From positions 1-64,000 of the forward strand of contig CAWAPS010000022.1 in the NCBI GenBank assembly GCA_963783945.1: a stretch of 64,000 nt of DNA, written 5' to 3'. Positions 1-7,099 of this stretch are shown here, piece after piece. The notes under the pieces were generated by a model. It did no database searches and was not told where the DNA came from. It was given only the letters and a program-made list of their open reading frames with translations. Position 1 is the first letter of the stretch; every line of letters begins with the position of its first letter. The position numbers and the translations under genes were made by a program. The DNA is from CAWAPS01 sp963783945. Its GTDB lineage: Bacteria > Actinomycetota > Acidimicrobiia > Acidimicrobiales > Palsa-688.

Positions 1-496
1 CCTGGATGACCTCTCGGCGGAAAGCTTTGTAACACGTCTCCATGTCAGTGAGGTTGAGATTGGTGAACGCGTTCGACGCGTTCGTAAGCAGCCGGTTACC
101 GACTGCGTGCCAGAAGTACAGGACCCGGTGCGGTCTGTCGGTCATGAACCTCGATCCGAACACCACGTCCGCCTTGCCGGCAATGAGGTACTCGAGCAAC
201 TGGCCGTACTCGGCCGGGTCGTACTCGAGATCGGCATCCTGCACGATCACGAAGTCGGCCGTTGCCTCGGCAAACCCGCGACGCAACGCCACACCCTTGC
301 CCATGTTGTGCACCTGCTGCAGTATCCGGATCCTGCCGTCGGCAACGGACCGAACGATGGAAAGCGTGTCGTCGCTCGACCCGTCGTCGACGATCACGAC
401 CTCGGCAACCCAGGGCGATTCGAGAACCCTCGAGAGCAATTCCTTGACGGTCCCCGCCTCGTTGTAGCAAGGCACGATCACGGACAGACAACGCAA
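1..496 (-). CDS. GT2 family glycosyltransferase (polyprenyl-phosphate sugar synthase type), partial
   Basis: Family 2 glycosyltransferase resembling dolichyl-phosphate mannose synthases, which move a sugar from a nucleotide donor to a polyprenyl phosphate at the cytoplasmic membrane face. The N-terminus starts MRCLSVIVPCYNEAG. It is followed by the donor-binding VDDGSSDDT and the metal-binding QDADLEYDP (a DXD-like DAD), which are the family signature. About 165 codons are present and the gene runs off the left edge, so any C-terminal membrane segments are missing. A TGA sits two codons upstream of TTG 496-494, which makes TTG the first usable start in this frame. The methyltransferase upstream on the same strand suggests a glycan assembly operon. 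The acceptor cannot be told. Confidence 0.88.
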   Translation of the reverse strand, partial: MRCLSVIVPCYNEAGTVKELLSRVLESPWVAEVVIVDDGSSDDTLSIVRSVADGRIRILQQVHNMGKGVALRRGFAEATADFVIVQDADLEYDPAEYGQLLEYLIAGKADVVFGSRFMTDRPHRVLYFWHAVGNRLLTNASNAFTNLNLTDMETCYKAFRREVIQ

Positions 497-589
497 CGTT
501 CAACCCCGATTCTCGACGACTCCCTGCACGGGCAACCTCCCCAAATAGTAGGTGGGGCTCGCCCGAATTCCGCGACTCCTTTCCTGAGC

Positions 590-1363
590 TCACCTCTTGG
601 GGACCGCGCCGGAAAGCGGTTTCAGGGCCGCGGCGAAGATCGACTGGCCAAACGGCGGCCGGTGGAGCCGCTCCGCTCGTTTGAGAATGGGCACGAAATA
701 GCGGTCGAAGAGTTGGACGGGGCGCCCTATGGTCGGCGTGCGGCGCAACAACCGGGCGAGCACCAACCAGGCGACAGCTCCCACCGGATTCACATAGCGG
801 GTGTCCGACGGCTCGAGGCCGGCGGCCTCGAGCAGGGCGCGCAACCGGTCGATGCGGTAGCGCCGGTAGTGGCCGATTCGCTCGTCGAATTCGCTGTAGA
901 GGAGTTCGTAGGCCGGCACCCACAAGACCAGGTGCCCTCCGGGCGTCAGTAACCCTGTGAGCTGTTCGAGTGCTCCGGCGTCGTCCTCGATGTGCTCGAG
1001 CACATTGATGAGAATCGCGGAATCGAAGGGCGCGAACTTGGTTGCTGCCTCGATCGGGCCTTCAACCACCTCGACTCGGGGGTTGAGCGAGAATCGGTCC
1101 TGCAGCACCGAGATGCACCGGAGCGACAGATCGGTCGCCACCACACTCTCTGCACTCGTTGCAAACCTCTCGGTGAACGTACCGTGGCCTGCTCCGACTT
1201 CGAGCACGTGCCGGCCGAGGAACGGTTCGATCAGCTCGAAGATCCACCCGGCATACGAATCGGCCCCGTCCAGGCTGTCGAGGGTTTCGGCGAGTTCGGT
1301 GTCGACCGCCGATACATCAGAGACACGCCGTAGGCGTCGGCTCGCGGGCTTGGCCGATGACAC
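590..1363 (-). CDS. class I SAM-dependent methyltransferase
   Basis: Rossmann-fold methyltransferase of 257 aa. Motif I is HVLEVGAGHGTFT (near residue 53), an acidic motif II follows at VVATDLS, and LINVLEHIEDD is the motif IV region. The later YSEFDERIGHYRRY stretch is typical of methyltransferases that sit beside GT2 enzymes in actinobacterial glycan loci. The open frame extends to 1441. I place the start at GTG 1363 because a TAGAGT hexamer lies seven bases upstream, the same arrangement seen at other genes here. It precedes the GT2 gene by 93 bases on the same strand, so it probably modifies a sugar or lipid-linked glycan. The substrate is unknown. Confidence 0.8.
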   Translation of the reverse strand: MSSAKPASRRLRRVSDVSAVDTELAETLDSLDGADSYAGWIFELIEPFLGRHVLEVGAGHGTFTERFATSAESVVATDLSLRCISVLQDRFSLNPRVEVVEGPIEAATKFAPFDSAILINVLEHIEDDAGALEQLTGLLTPGGHLVLWVPAYELLYSEFDERIGHYRRYRIDRLRALLEAAGLEPSDTRYVNPVGAVAWLVLARLLRRTPTIGRPVQLFDRYFVPILKRAERLHRPPFGQSIFAAALKPLSGAVPKR

Positions 1364-1370
1364 CCCAACC

Positions 1371-1376
1371 ACTCTA
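1371..1376 (-). promoter_or_regulatory. -10 element of a probable leaderless promoter
   Basis: TAGAGT on the minus strand, seven bases before GTG 1363. The spacing would start transcription at or next to the start codon, and no Shine-Dalgarno sequence is evident. No conserved -35 is visible. Confidence 0.45.
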
Positions 1377-1538
1377 AGCGGGCCGGCGTCCGTCTCGCCG
1401 GACCCAGGCGAGACAGGAGTCGGGGCTACGTGCAGACACAAGTCATTCGAGAAAACCCCGGGCAGACCCGAGGATTACGTCGGAGGTGAACCAGGGTGGA
1501 GCCTCGCCGCGAGAGTTCGACCGGGACGGGCGCCCGGG

Positions 1539-2282
1539 TCACGGCCGTCGAATTGCCGGTGGCTCGGCGAGCAGTTCCCCCTGAAGATCGAGGAGGCCGG
1601 CGATACCGTGCTCTGCGAGCGACAACAACTCGTCTAACTCGCTGCGCGTATACGGAGTCCCTTCCGCCGTCCCTTGCACCTCGACGAAGCGCCCGCTCGA
1701 CGTCATAACCACGTTCATGTCGACGTCGGCCCGGCTGTCCTCGCTGTAGGCCAGGTCGAGCATGGGCAGAGCGTCGACAATGCCTACTGAAACCGCGGCG
1801 CACGCCTCCTGGAGCGGGTGGACCTTGACTTTGCCCCTCCCCAGCAGCCGGCTGAAAGCATCGTGCAGGGCCACGTAAGCCCCACAGATGCTGGCTGTCC
1901 TGGTCCCCCCATCGGCCTGTAGGACGTCGCAGTCCACGGTGATCTGCACCTCGCCCATGCTCTTCAGGTCAGTGACGGCACGAAGGGAACGTCCGATGAG
2001 GCGCTGGATCTCCTGGGTCCGGCCCGACGGGCGGCCCCTCGACACCTCCCGGTCGATGCGCTCCGGGGAGGAGCCCGGCAGCATGGAATACTCAGCGGTG
2101 ACCCATCCGCGGCCGGTGTTGCGCATCCACCGAGGCACTTCTTCGGCTACCGATGCGGTGCACAGCACCACGGTGCGGCCCATCCGGATCAGCACCGAAC
2201 CCGCCGCGAACTCGGTGTAATCACGTATCAGCTCAACCGGTCGCAGATCGTCGGGCTCGCGGCCATCCACCCGGACGCTCAT
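1539..2282 (-). CDS. rph: ribonuclease PH
   Basis: Phosphorolytic 3'-5' exoribonuclease that trims tRNA 3' ends and works as a cytoplasmic ring hexamer. The 247-aa product is the usual length. It shows the family blocks in order: MSVRVDGREPDDLRP at the N-terminus, GRGWVTAEYSMLPGS, RLIGRSLRAVTDL, then CDVLQADGGTRTASICGA, ending in the DVDMNVVMTSSG/FVEVQGTAEG region. The frame stays open upstream to 2495, but that extension is Arg/Gly/Pro-rich and unlike the family, so ATG 2282 is chosen. It follows murI on the same strand after a 219-base gap. The murI-rph order matches the Mycobacterium Rv1338-Rv1340 region, where one further gene lies between them. Confidence 0.95.
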   Translation of the reverse strand: MSVRVDGREPDDLRPVELIRDYTEFAAGSVLIRMGRTVVLCTASVAEEVPRWMRNTGRGWVTAEYSMLPGSSPERIDREVSRGRPSGRTQEIQRLIGRSLRAVTDLKSMGEVQITVDCDVLQADGGTRTASICGAYVALHDAFSRLLGRGKVKVHPLQEACAAVSVGIVDALPMLDLAYSEDSRADVDMNVVMTSSGRFVEVQGTAEGTPYTRSELDELLSLAEHGIAGLLDLQGELLAEPPAIRRP

Positions 2283-2501
2283 GCGACATACCGGGCTCGG
2301 GCGCCGGCGTCGCGAGCCGGCCCGCTCGCCTCCCTGGCTCTCAGGTGTTGCACCGTCGCCTCCTTGTCCGACAGAAACGCCGGCTCGTACAGCCCCAGAT
2401 CCCCGTCCGGCCCGAGCGGCGCAAGCTCCCGGTCCGGCCGAAGCCCGCAGAGTACCCGAACCGGCCCGCTCGGGCGTCGACCGGGGCGGCCACAAGCCCG
2501 C

Positions 2502-3332
2502 TCACCCCGGGTAAACGTCGTGGTCGACCGGCTCCCACGCCTTCACCGTCTCGAGCTCGGGGCCGAGTAGCCGCCGGCCAAGGGCCCGGAAGGTGTCGAC
2601 GTCGCCCGAGGAGATCCATAGACGGGTGCCGGTGCGGTCGATGGCACGTCCCAGGCTGTTGTTCATGAGCAGGGCACGAAGCTCGAAGGCCGTCTCGTCG
2701 GCGGAGCTGACCAGGACGACTTCGCGGCCCACCACATCACTTATGGTGCGGGCGAGAAACGGGTAGTGGGTGCATCCCAGCAACAGGGCGTCAACCTTGG
2801 CCGTGCGGACCGGAGCGAGGAGCCTCTCGGCCAGGACATAGACCTGGTCGGACTCCGTCTCACCCCGCTCGACGAACTCCACGAAACCGGGGCACGCGGC
2901 ACACGTGAGATCGATCCGGCCGTCCGGGTCCAGCGCCGCCACTGCGCCCTGATACGCCCCCGACGAGATCGTACCCACCGTCCCGATGACCCCTACCCGT
3001 CCTGACCCCGTGGCCCGCACCAGGGCTCGGACCCCCGGCTCGATCACCGTCATCACCGGGACGCCCGCTTCTTGCGCCAATCCGTCGAGCCCGGCCGCGG
3101 CGGCTGTGTTGCACGCCACGATGACCATCTTCACGTTGTGGTCGTGGACCAGCTTGGCCGTGATCTGACGGGAAAAGTTGCGGACCTGAGCGAGCGGTCG
3201 GGGCCCGTAGGGATAACGGCCGGTGTCGCCAATGTAGACCAGGTTCTCCCACGGCAGGAGGTCTATGACGGCTCGGGCCACGGTGAGACCGCCGAATCCG
3301 CTGTCGAACAGGCCTATCGGCCGCTCATCCAT
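2502..3332 (-). CDS. murI: glutamate racemase
   Basis: Cofactor-independent racemase that converts L- to D-glutamate for peptidoglycan. The 276-aa protein has the N-terminal IGLFDSGFGGLTV block and both catalytic cysteines in their usual settings: IVACNTAAAAG (about residue 74) and LLGCTHYPF (about residue 190). YPYGPRP, near residue 42, is also conserved. ATG 3332 is supported by the conserved N-terminus and by TAGGCT six bases upstream, a probable leaderless promoter. It lies 27 bases downstream of cysM on the same strand, so it may be read both from its own promoter and by read-through. The gene appears intact. Confidence 0.96.
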   Translation of the reverse strand: MDERPIGLFDSGFGGLTVARAVIDLLPWENLVYIGDTGRYPYGPRPLAQVRNFSRQITAKLVHDHNVKMVIVACNTAAAAGLDGLAQEAGVPVMTVIEPGVRALVRATGSGRVGVIGTVGTISSGAYQGAVAALDPDGRIDLTCAACPGFVEFVERGETESDQVYVLAERLLAPVRTAKVDALLLGCTHYPFLARTISDVVGREVVLVSSADETAFELRALLMNNSLGRAIDRTGTRLWISSGDVDTFRALGRRLLGPELETVKAWEPVDHDVYPG

Positions 3333-3338
3333 GGCCGA

Positions 3339-3344
3339 AGCCTA
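3339..3344 (-). promoter_or_regulatory. -10 element of a probable leaderless murI promoter
   Basis: TAGGCT on the minus strand with six bases (TCGGCC) to ATG 3332. It lies in the short gap between cysM and murI. Confidence 0.45.
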
Positions 3345-3359
3345 AACGGGCGGGATGGC

Positions 3360-4308
3360 TCAGAAGTAGATGACCCGCCTGGCCCGCTCGGTGACCTCGT
3401 CGACGTCATCGGTCCAGGCTCCGGTCGAGAGGTACTTCCAGCCTCCGTCGCAGACGATGGTGACGATCACGCCCTCGTCTATCTCGGCGGCGCACTTGGC
3501 GGCGGCGGCCATGATGGCGCCCGACGAGATCCCGGCGAACACGCCCACGTCGGCCAGCCGTCGGGTCCATTCCACGCTCTCGCGCGGCCCCACGATCTTG
3601 CTGCGGTCGAGCAGCTCGTAGCCGTCGTTGTCAGTGAAGACCGGTGGGATGAAACCCTCGTCGAGGTTCTTGAGCCCGTCGACCATCTCCCCCGCCGGAG
3701 GCTGGACGGCCCAGATCTGGATCAAAGGGTTGCGCTCCTTGAGAAAGCGGGCCACGCCCATCAGAGTCCCCGCCGTGCCGAGGCCGGCAACGAAGTGGGT
3801 TATCTCGGGGCAGTCCTGCCAGATCTCCGGTCCGGTGCCCTCGTAATGAGCCTTCGGGTTGGCCGGATTACCGTACTGGTAGGGAAACCACCACTCGGGG
3901 TGGTCTGCAGCCAGAGTCTGAGCCCGGCGCATGGCCCCGTTGGAGCCCTCGGAGCCCGGAGAATCGATGATCTCAGCCCCCCATGTCTCCAGCAGCTGGC
4001 GGCGCTCCGGCGAGACGTTCTCCGGCAGAACGATCCTTATCGGGTAGCCCTTCACCTTGGCGATCATGGCCAGCGCTATCCCGGTGTTTCCCGATGAGGA
4101 CTCGATGATCTGCTGCCCGGGCCGAAGGCTGCCGTCCTTTTCGGCCTCCTCCACCATGGCCTTGGCCGCCCGGTCCTTGACCGATCCTCCGGGATTCCAG
4201 CCTTCGAGCTTGCCCAGGATGGTGACGCGGGGATTGGGGCTGAGCGCGCTCGATATCGACCATCGGGGTATTGCCGATCAGGTCGAGCACGCTCTCGTAG
4301 CGGGCCAT
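3360..4308 (-). CDS. cysM: CysO-dependent cysteine synthase CysM, frame-disrupted
   Basis: PLP-dependent cysteine synthase. By position next to cysO it should use thiocarboxylated CysO as sulfur donor and O-phosphoserine as acceptor, as shown for Mycobacterium CysM. It starts MARYESVLDLIGNTPMVDI. The frame then breaks at about 4250-4256, where one surplus base (the G in GATATCGAGC) separates it from ALSPNPRVTILGKLEGWNP. The rest is intact: the PLP lysine in GGSVKDRAAK, the substrate loop ESSSGNTGIALAM, and the PLP-phosphate loop GLGTAGT. Total coding length is about 315 codons, normal for the family. It starts eight bases after the cysO stop, which implies translational coupling. With so much intact sequence after the break, a sequencing indel is more likely than a dead gene. 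Confidence 0.88.
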
Positions 4309-4316
4309 GCGCGTGC

Positions 4317-4598
4317 CTACCCGCCGGCCACGGCCGGCATGAGGGTCAGGGTGTCACTGCTGGTCACCTTGGCGTCGAGCCGGCCCAGATAGCGAATGTC
4401 GTCGTCGTTGAGGAAGATGCTCAGATGGCGGTGGATCTCCCCGTCGGGCGTGAGCAGCTGCTCCCTCAGCGTGGGGTGCTGGCGGATGAGGTCGTCGAAA
4501 ACCTCGCCCACCGTGGCTCCCTCCGCCGCGACGGTGGCCTGGCCGCCGGCAGCAGAGCGCAGGATGTTGGGCAAACGGACATCGACCGGCACCGGCAT
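4317..4598 (-). CDS. cysO: sulfur carrier protein CysO (MoaD/ThiS family)
   Basis: Ubiquitin-like sulfur carrier whose C-terminal glycine is thiocarboxylated and delivers sulfide to CysM. The resulting CysO-cysteine adduct is released by the protease Mec. The product is 93 aa, the length of Mycobacterium CysO, and ends LTLMPAVAGG with the essential exposed Gly-Gly. Other conserved blocks are RLPNILRSAAGG near the N-terminus and HLSIFLNDDDIRYLG in the middle. The frame is open upstream to 4649, but ATG 4598 gives the family length and has TACCTT six bases upstream. cysM follows after eight bases. mec is not adjacent; it lies at 21.8-22.2 kb. Confidence 0.93.
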   Translation of the reverse strand: MPVPVDVRLPNILRSAAGGQATVAAEGATVGEVFDDLIRQHPTLREQLLTPDGEIHRHLSIFLNDDDIRYLGRLDAKVTSSDTLTLMPAVAGG

Positions 4599-4604
4599 CT
4601 CCCA

Positions 4605-4610
4605 AAGGTA
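4605..4610 (-). promoter_or_regulatory. -10 element of a probable leaderless cysO promoter
   Basis: TACCTT on the minus strand, six bases (TGGGAG) from ATG 4598. It is in the 170-base divergent gap shared with smpB, so the cysO-cysM-murI-rph set and the smpB set are transcribed away from each other. Confidence 0.45.
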
Positions 4611-4754
4611 ACGAAATATAAGCAAAGGCCTAACCAAACCCGACCTCACTCATCATCATTCTAGAGGCGGGGGGTGCATTGCCGCCTCTCTGTCTGTTAT
4701 CAACCTCGAGTTTTTGCAACTAGGGCGTGAGGTTGGGGACCCTTCCCCTGAAGC

Positions 4755-4760
4755 TAGGGT
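4755..4760 (+). promoter_or_regulatory. -10 element of a probable leaderless smpB promoter
   Basis: TAGGGT eight bases before ATG 4769. A TTGGGG lies 16 bases further upstream as a possible -35. No ribosome binding site is visible before the ATG. Confidence 0.45.
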
Positions 4761-4768
4761 GACCGCGT

Positions 4769-5269
4769 ATGGCCACTGCCAAACCTGGCAAACGGAATGA
4801 CCCCAATCGACCGGTGGCCGTCAACCGGCGAGCCCGTCACGATTACGACATCGTGGACACTTTCGAAGCAGGGATGGTGCTGGTGGGCAGCGAGGTCAAA
4901 TCCCTGCGAGAGGGCAAAGCTCAGCTCCGCGACAGCTTCGCCCGGGCGCAGGACGGGGAGGTGTGGTTGTACGGGGTTCACGTACCTCCGTACGCCTTCG
5001 CCCAGGGCTTCGGAGCGACCGACCCGGACCGGCGGCGCAAGCTCCTGCTCCACCGGCGCGAGATCGACGAGCTGGCCCGCCGCACCGGCCAGGAGTCTTT
5101 GACTCTCGTTCCGCTGTCGATCTTCTTCAAAGATGGGCGAGCCAAGGTGGAACTGGCGCTGGCGAGAGGCCGCAAGCTGTACGACAAGCGCCATGCCCTG
5201 GCCGAGCGGGACGCTGATATGGAGGTGCGACGCGCGTCAGCCGCCCGGCGCCGTACCCTAGAGGTGTGA
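4769..5269 (+). CDS. smpB: SsrA-binding protein SmpB
   Basis: Binds tmRNA and carries it to stalled ribosomes for trans-translation. The 166-aa protein has the family blocks NRRARHDYDIVDTFEAGMVL, GSEVKSLREGKAQLRDSF and PLSIFFKDGRAKVELALARG, then the basic tail GRKLYDKRHALAERDADMEV that becomes helical in the decoding centre. The stop overlaps the GTG of the next gene (GTGTGA), which implies coupling. Its RNA partner ssrA lies at 22.8 kb, about 17.5 kb away, although smpB and ssrA are commonly near neighbours in bacteria. Confidence 0.96.
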   Translation: MATAKPGKRNDPNRPVAVNRRARHDYDIVDTFEAGMVLVGSEVKSLREGKAQLRDSFARAQDGEVWLYGVHVPPYAFAQGFGATDPDRRRKLLLHRREIDELARRTGQESLTLVPLSIFFKDGRAKVELALARGRKLYDKRHALAERDADMEVRRASAARRRTLEV

Positions 5270-6420
5270 ACGACACCGTGCGCGTGGGCCGGGTCGCAGG
5301 CGTGCGGGTCGGGCTCAACTGGAGCCTCCTGGCGATGGTGCTCGTCATCGCGATCGGTCTGGCGAACAATCGGTTCGCGTTCGAAGCGCCTGGGTATGCC
5401 CGGGGCGCCTATGACCTGGCCGGAGCGCTGACCGCGCTCGGTTTGCTGTTCGGCGTTTTGCTCCACGAGCTCGGCCACGCCGTCGTGGCCCGCCGCTTCG
5501 GCCTGCACGTCGACGGCATCACCTTGAGTTGGATGGGTGGGGTGACGCGTATAGACGGAGAGGCCGAACGACCCCGCTCCGAGTTTCTCATAGCCGGCGT
5601 CGGTCCGCTGGTGAGCGCGGCGTTCGGGCTATCCATATGGGTCGTACGACTCCTCGTCGAGACGGGCGGGGGGCGCACCAACCTGGTCGTGGCCGCGCTC
5701 GGATGGCTGGCCGGGATCAACCTGGTGCTCGCCGTGTTCAACCTCCTTCCGGCCGCTCCCCTCGACGGTGGGCGGGTGCTCCATTCGATCGTTTGGGCGG
5801 TCACTGGTGACCGCTGGCGGGCGACCAAGGCGGCCGGGGTCACCGGAATGGGCCTCGGCGCCCTCCTGGTCGGCGTAGGCTTCGTGATCGGCACGCACGG
5901 AGCCAACTGGATCGGGGGTCTGTTCATCGCCTTCGTCGGTTGGTGGCTGTTGAGCGCGGCTCGGGCCGAGTTCAGCTCCGGAGCCGTACACGGGGCCCTC
6001 GACGGCCTCCACGTGAGCGACATCATGCGGCCGGTCGGGGCGGCGCCGGGATGGATCACCGTCCGCGCCTTCGCCGACGGGTATGCCGCCGGCAGGCCGG
6101 GCTGGGTGTGGCTGCTGGAAAACTGGGGTGGCGGCTACGGCGGAGCCCTCCTCGGCGACTCGCTGGCGTCAGTCCCGTTCCCCCAGTGGGACCTGCTCCG
6201 ACCGATCGATGTCGCCGCCCCGATCTCCGCCACCAGCGGGGCCGAACCTGGCGACGAGGTCATCAACGTCCTCGCCCGGTCGGGCGACAAGCAGGTCGTC
6301 CTGGTCATCGAAGGCGGACGGACAGTCGGCGCCGTGCTGCCGAGCGACATCGCCGCGCTGGTGAAGATGCGCGGGCAGGGCGCCGTGGGCTCGAAGGGCT
6401 GGTCTTATACCCGGGGTTGA
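5266..6420 (+). CDS. site-2 protease family (M50) intramembrane metalloprotease
   Basis: Membrane zinc protease of the Rip3/SpoIVFB-like group, which cuts membrane-anchored regulators. The zinc motif is HELGH (residues 67-71) and the second site is NLLPAAPLDGG (about 159-169), whose Asp is the third ligand. It has roughly six transmembrane segments, and the last ~120 residues form a soluble domain ending in QVVLVIEGGRTVGAVLPSDI, which looks like a degenerate CBS pair. Length 384 aa fits CBS-containing M50 enzymes. It starts at GTG 5266 inside the last codons of smpB. The frame is intact. The cleaved substrate is not evident from its neighbours. Confidence 0.9.
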   Translation: MNDTVRVGRVAGVRVGLNWSLLAMVLVIAIGLANNRFAFEAPGYARGAYDLAGALTALGLLFGVLLHELGHAVVARRFGLHVDGITLSWMGGVTRIDGEAERPRSEFLIAGVGPLVSAAFGLSIWVVRLLVETGGGRTNLVVAALGWLAGINLVLAVFNLLPAAPLDGGRVLHSIVWAVTGDRWRATKAAGVTGMGLGALLVGVGFVIGTHGANWIGGLFIAFVGWWLLSAARAEFSSGAVHGALDGLHVSDIMRPVGAAPGWITVRAFADGYAAGRPGWVWLLENWGGGYGGALLGDSLASVPFPQWDLLRPIDVAAPISATSGAEPGDEVINVLARSGDKQVVLVIEGGRTVGAVLPSDIAALVKMRGQGAVGSKGWSYTRG

Positions 6421-7099
6421 CCCGGAGGTACGGGTCGCCGCGGCGGGCTTAAGCACAAGACAGGGACCTGCACGCTGACGAACTGAGGCCTGCAGAACTC
6501 TTGCTCTTATCTGCCAGTCCGCGGACTACGGGTGCCAACGGATACACGCGTAAACGATACTGATGTGTATTTGATTGGTCGATGCGCTTACCTGCGTTGG
6601 AGTTGAGATCTGGGGATCGGGTGGTTCTGGAGGCGTGGACTAGATCAGGGACGGTTGAAGCCCTCATGGCGAAGCGGGCCCGGATCGTGCTGTTGACGTC
6701 CGAGGGCCGCTCGAACCGGGAGATTGGGGTGCTGGTCGGTCCGCAGTACAACGAGGTCGGGATTTGGCGTTGCAGCTCGGTCGGCCTGGGTGGCTGGGCG
6801 ACGAGGAGCGCAGCGCCTGCCCGCATGTGCATGGGCATCACGATGTGATGCTGTTGTTGAAGCTGGTCACCGAGCCACCATCGGAGCCTCTTCTTGGCCG
6901 GCAGCGAGGTGAAGTTGGACTTCGCCTACAAACACTCCAGGGTCAAGCGACGCCTCAAAGAAAGGAGGCCCCTTCGTATCGAGGCGCAGGGTCCGCCCCT
7001 GGCTTCGCCACCAGCGGCACCAGCTTCGCCTGCAGGACGACCATCCGTCCAGTGCACCGTCGCCACGCCGAGGAGCGCCTCTACTAGACTGCACGTTTC
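6421..7099. other. gene-poor stretch with transposase relic
   Basis: About 680 bases between the M50 protease and the polysaccharide island. The 5' part carries the IS630 relic listed separately. The remainder (6850-7099) has short open frames on both strands that I cannot assign, and no clear inverted repeats were found. Confidence 0.5.
6582..6760 (+). pseudogene. IS630-family transposase remnant (N-terminal HTH only)
   Basis: The translation from 6582 matches the start of IS630 transposases: a short lead, then AKRARIVLLTSEGRSNREIG, the helix-turn-helix that reads terminal repeats. Similarity stops near 6740 and the frame soon diverges. The DDE catalytic domain is absent and no terminal repeats or TA duplication could be identified. 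This is a decayed fragment at the left edge of the polysaccharide island, consistent with past element-driven rearrangement. It is not a functional element. Confidence 0.7.

Noticed and set aside
3072..4097. 341-codon plus-strand open frame
   Set aside because: Antisense to murI and cysM, both of which have full family motifs.
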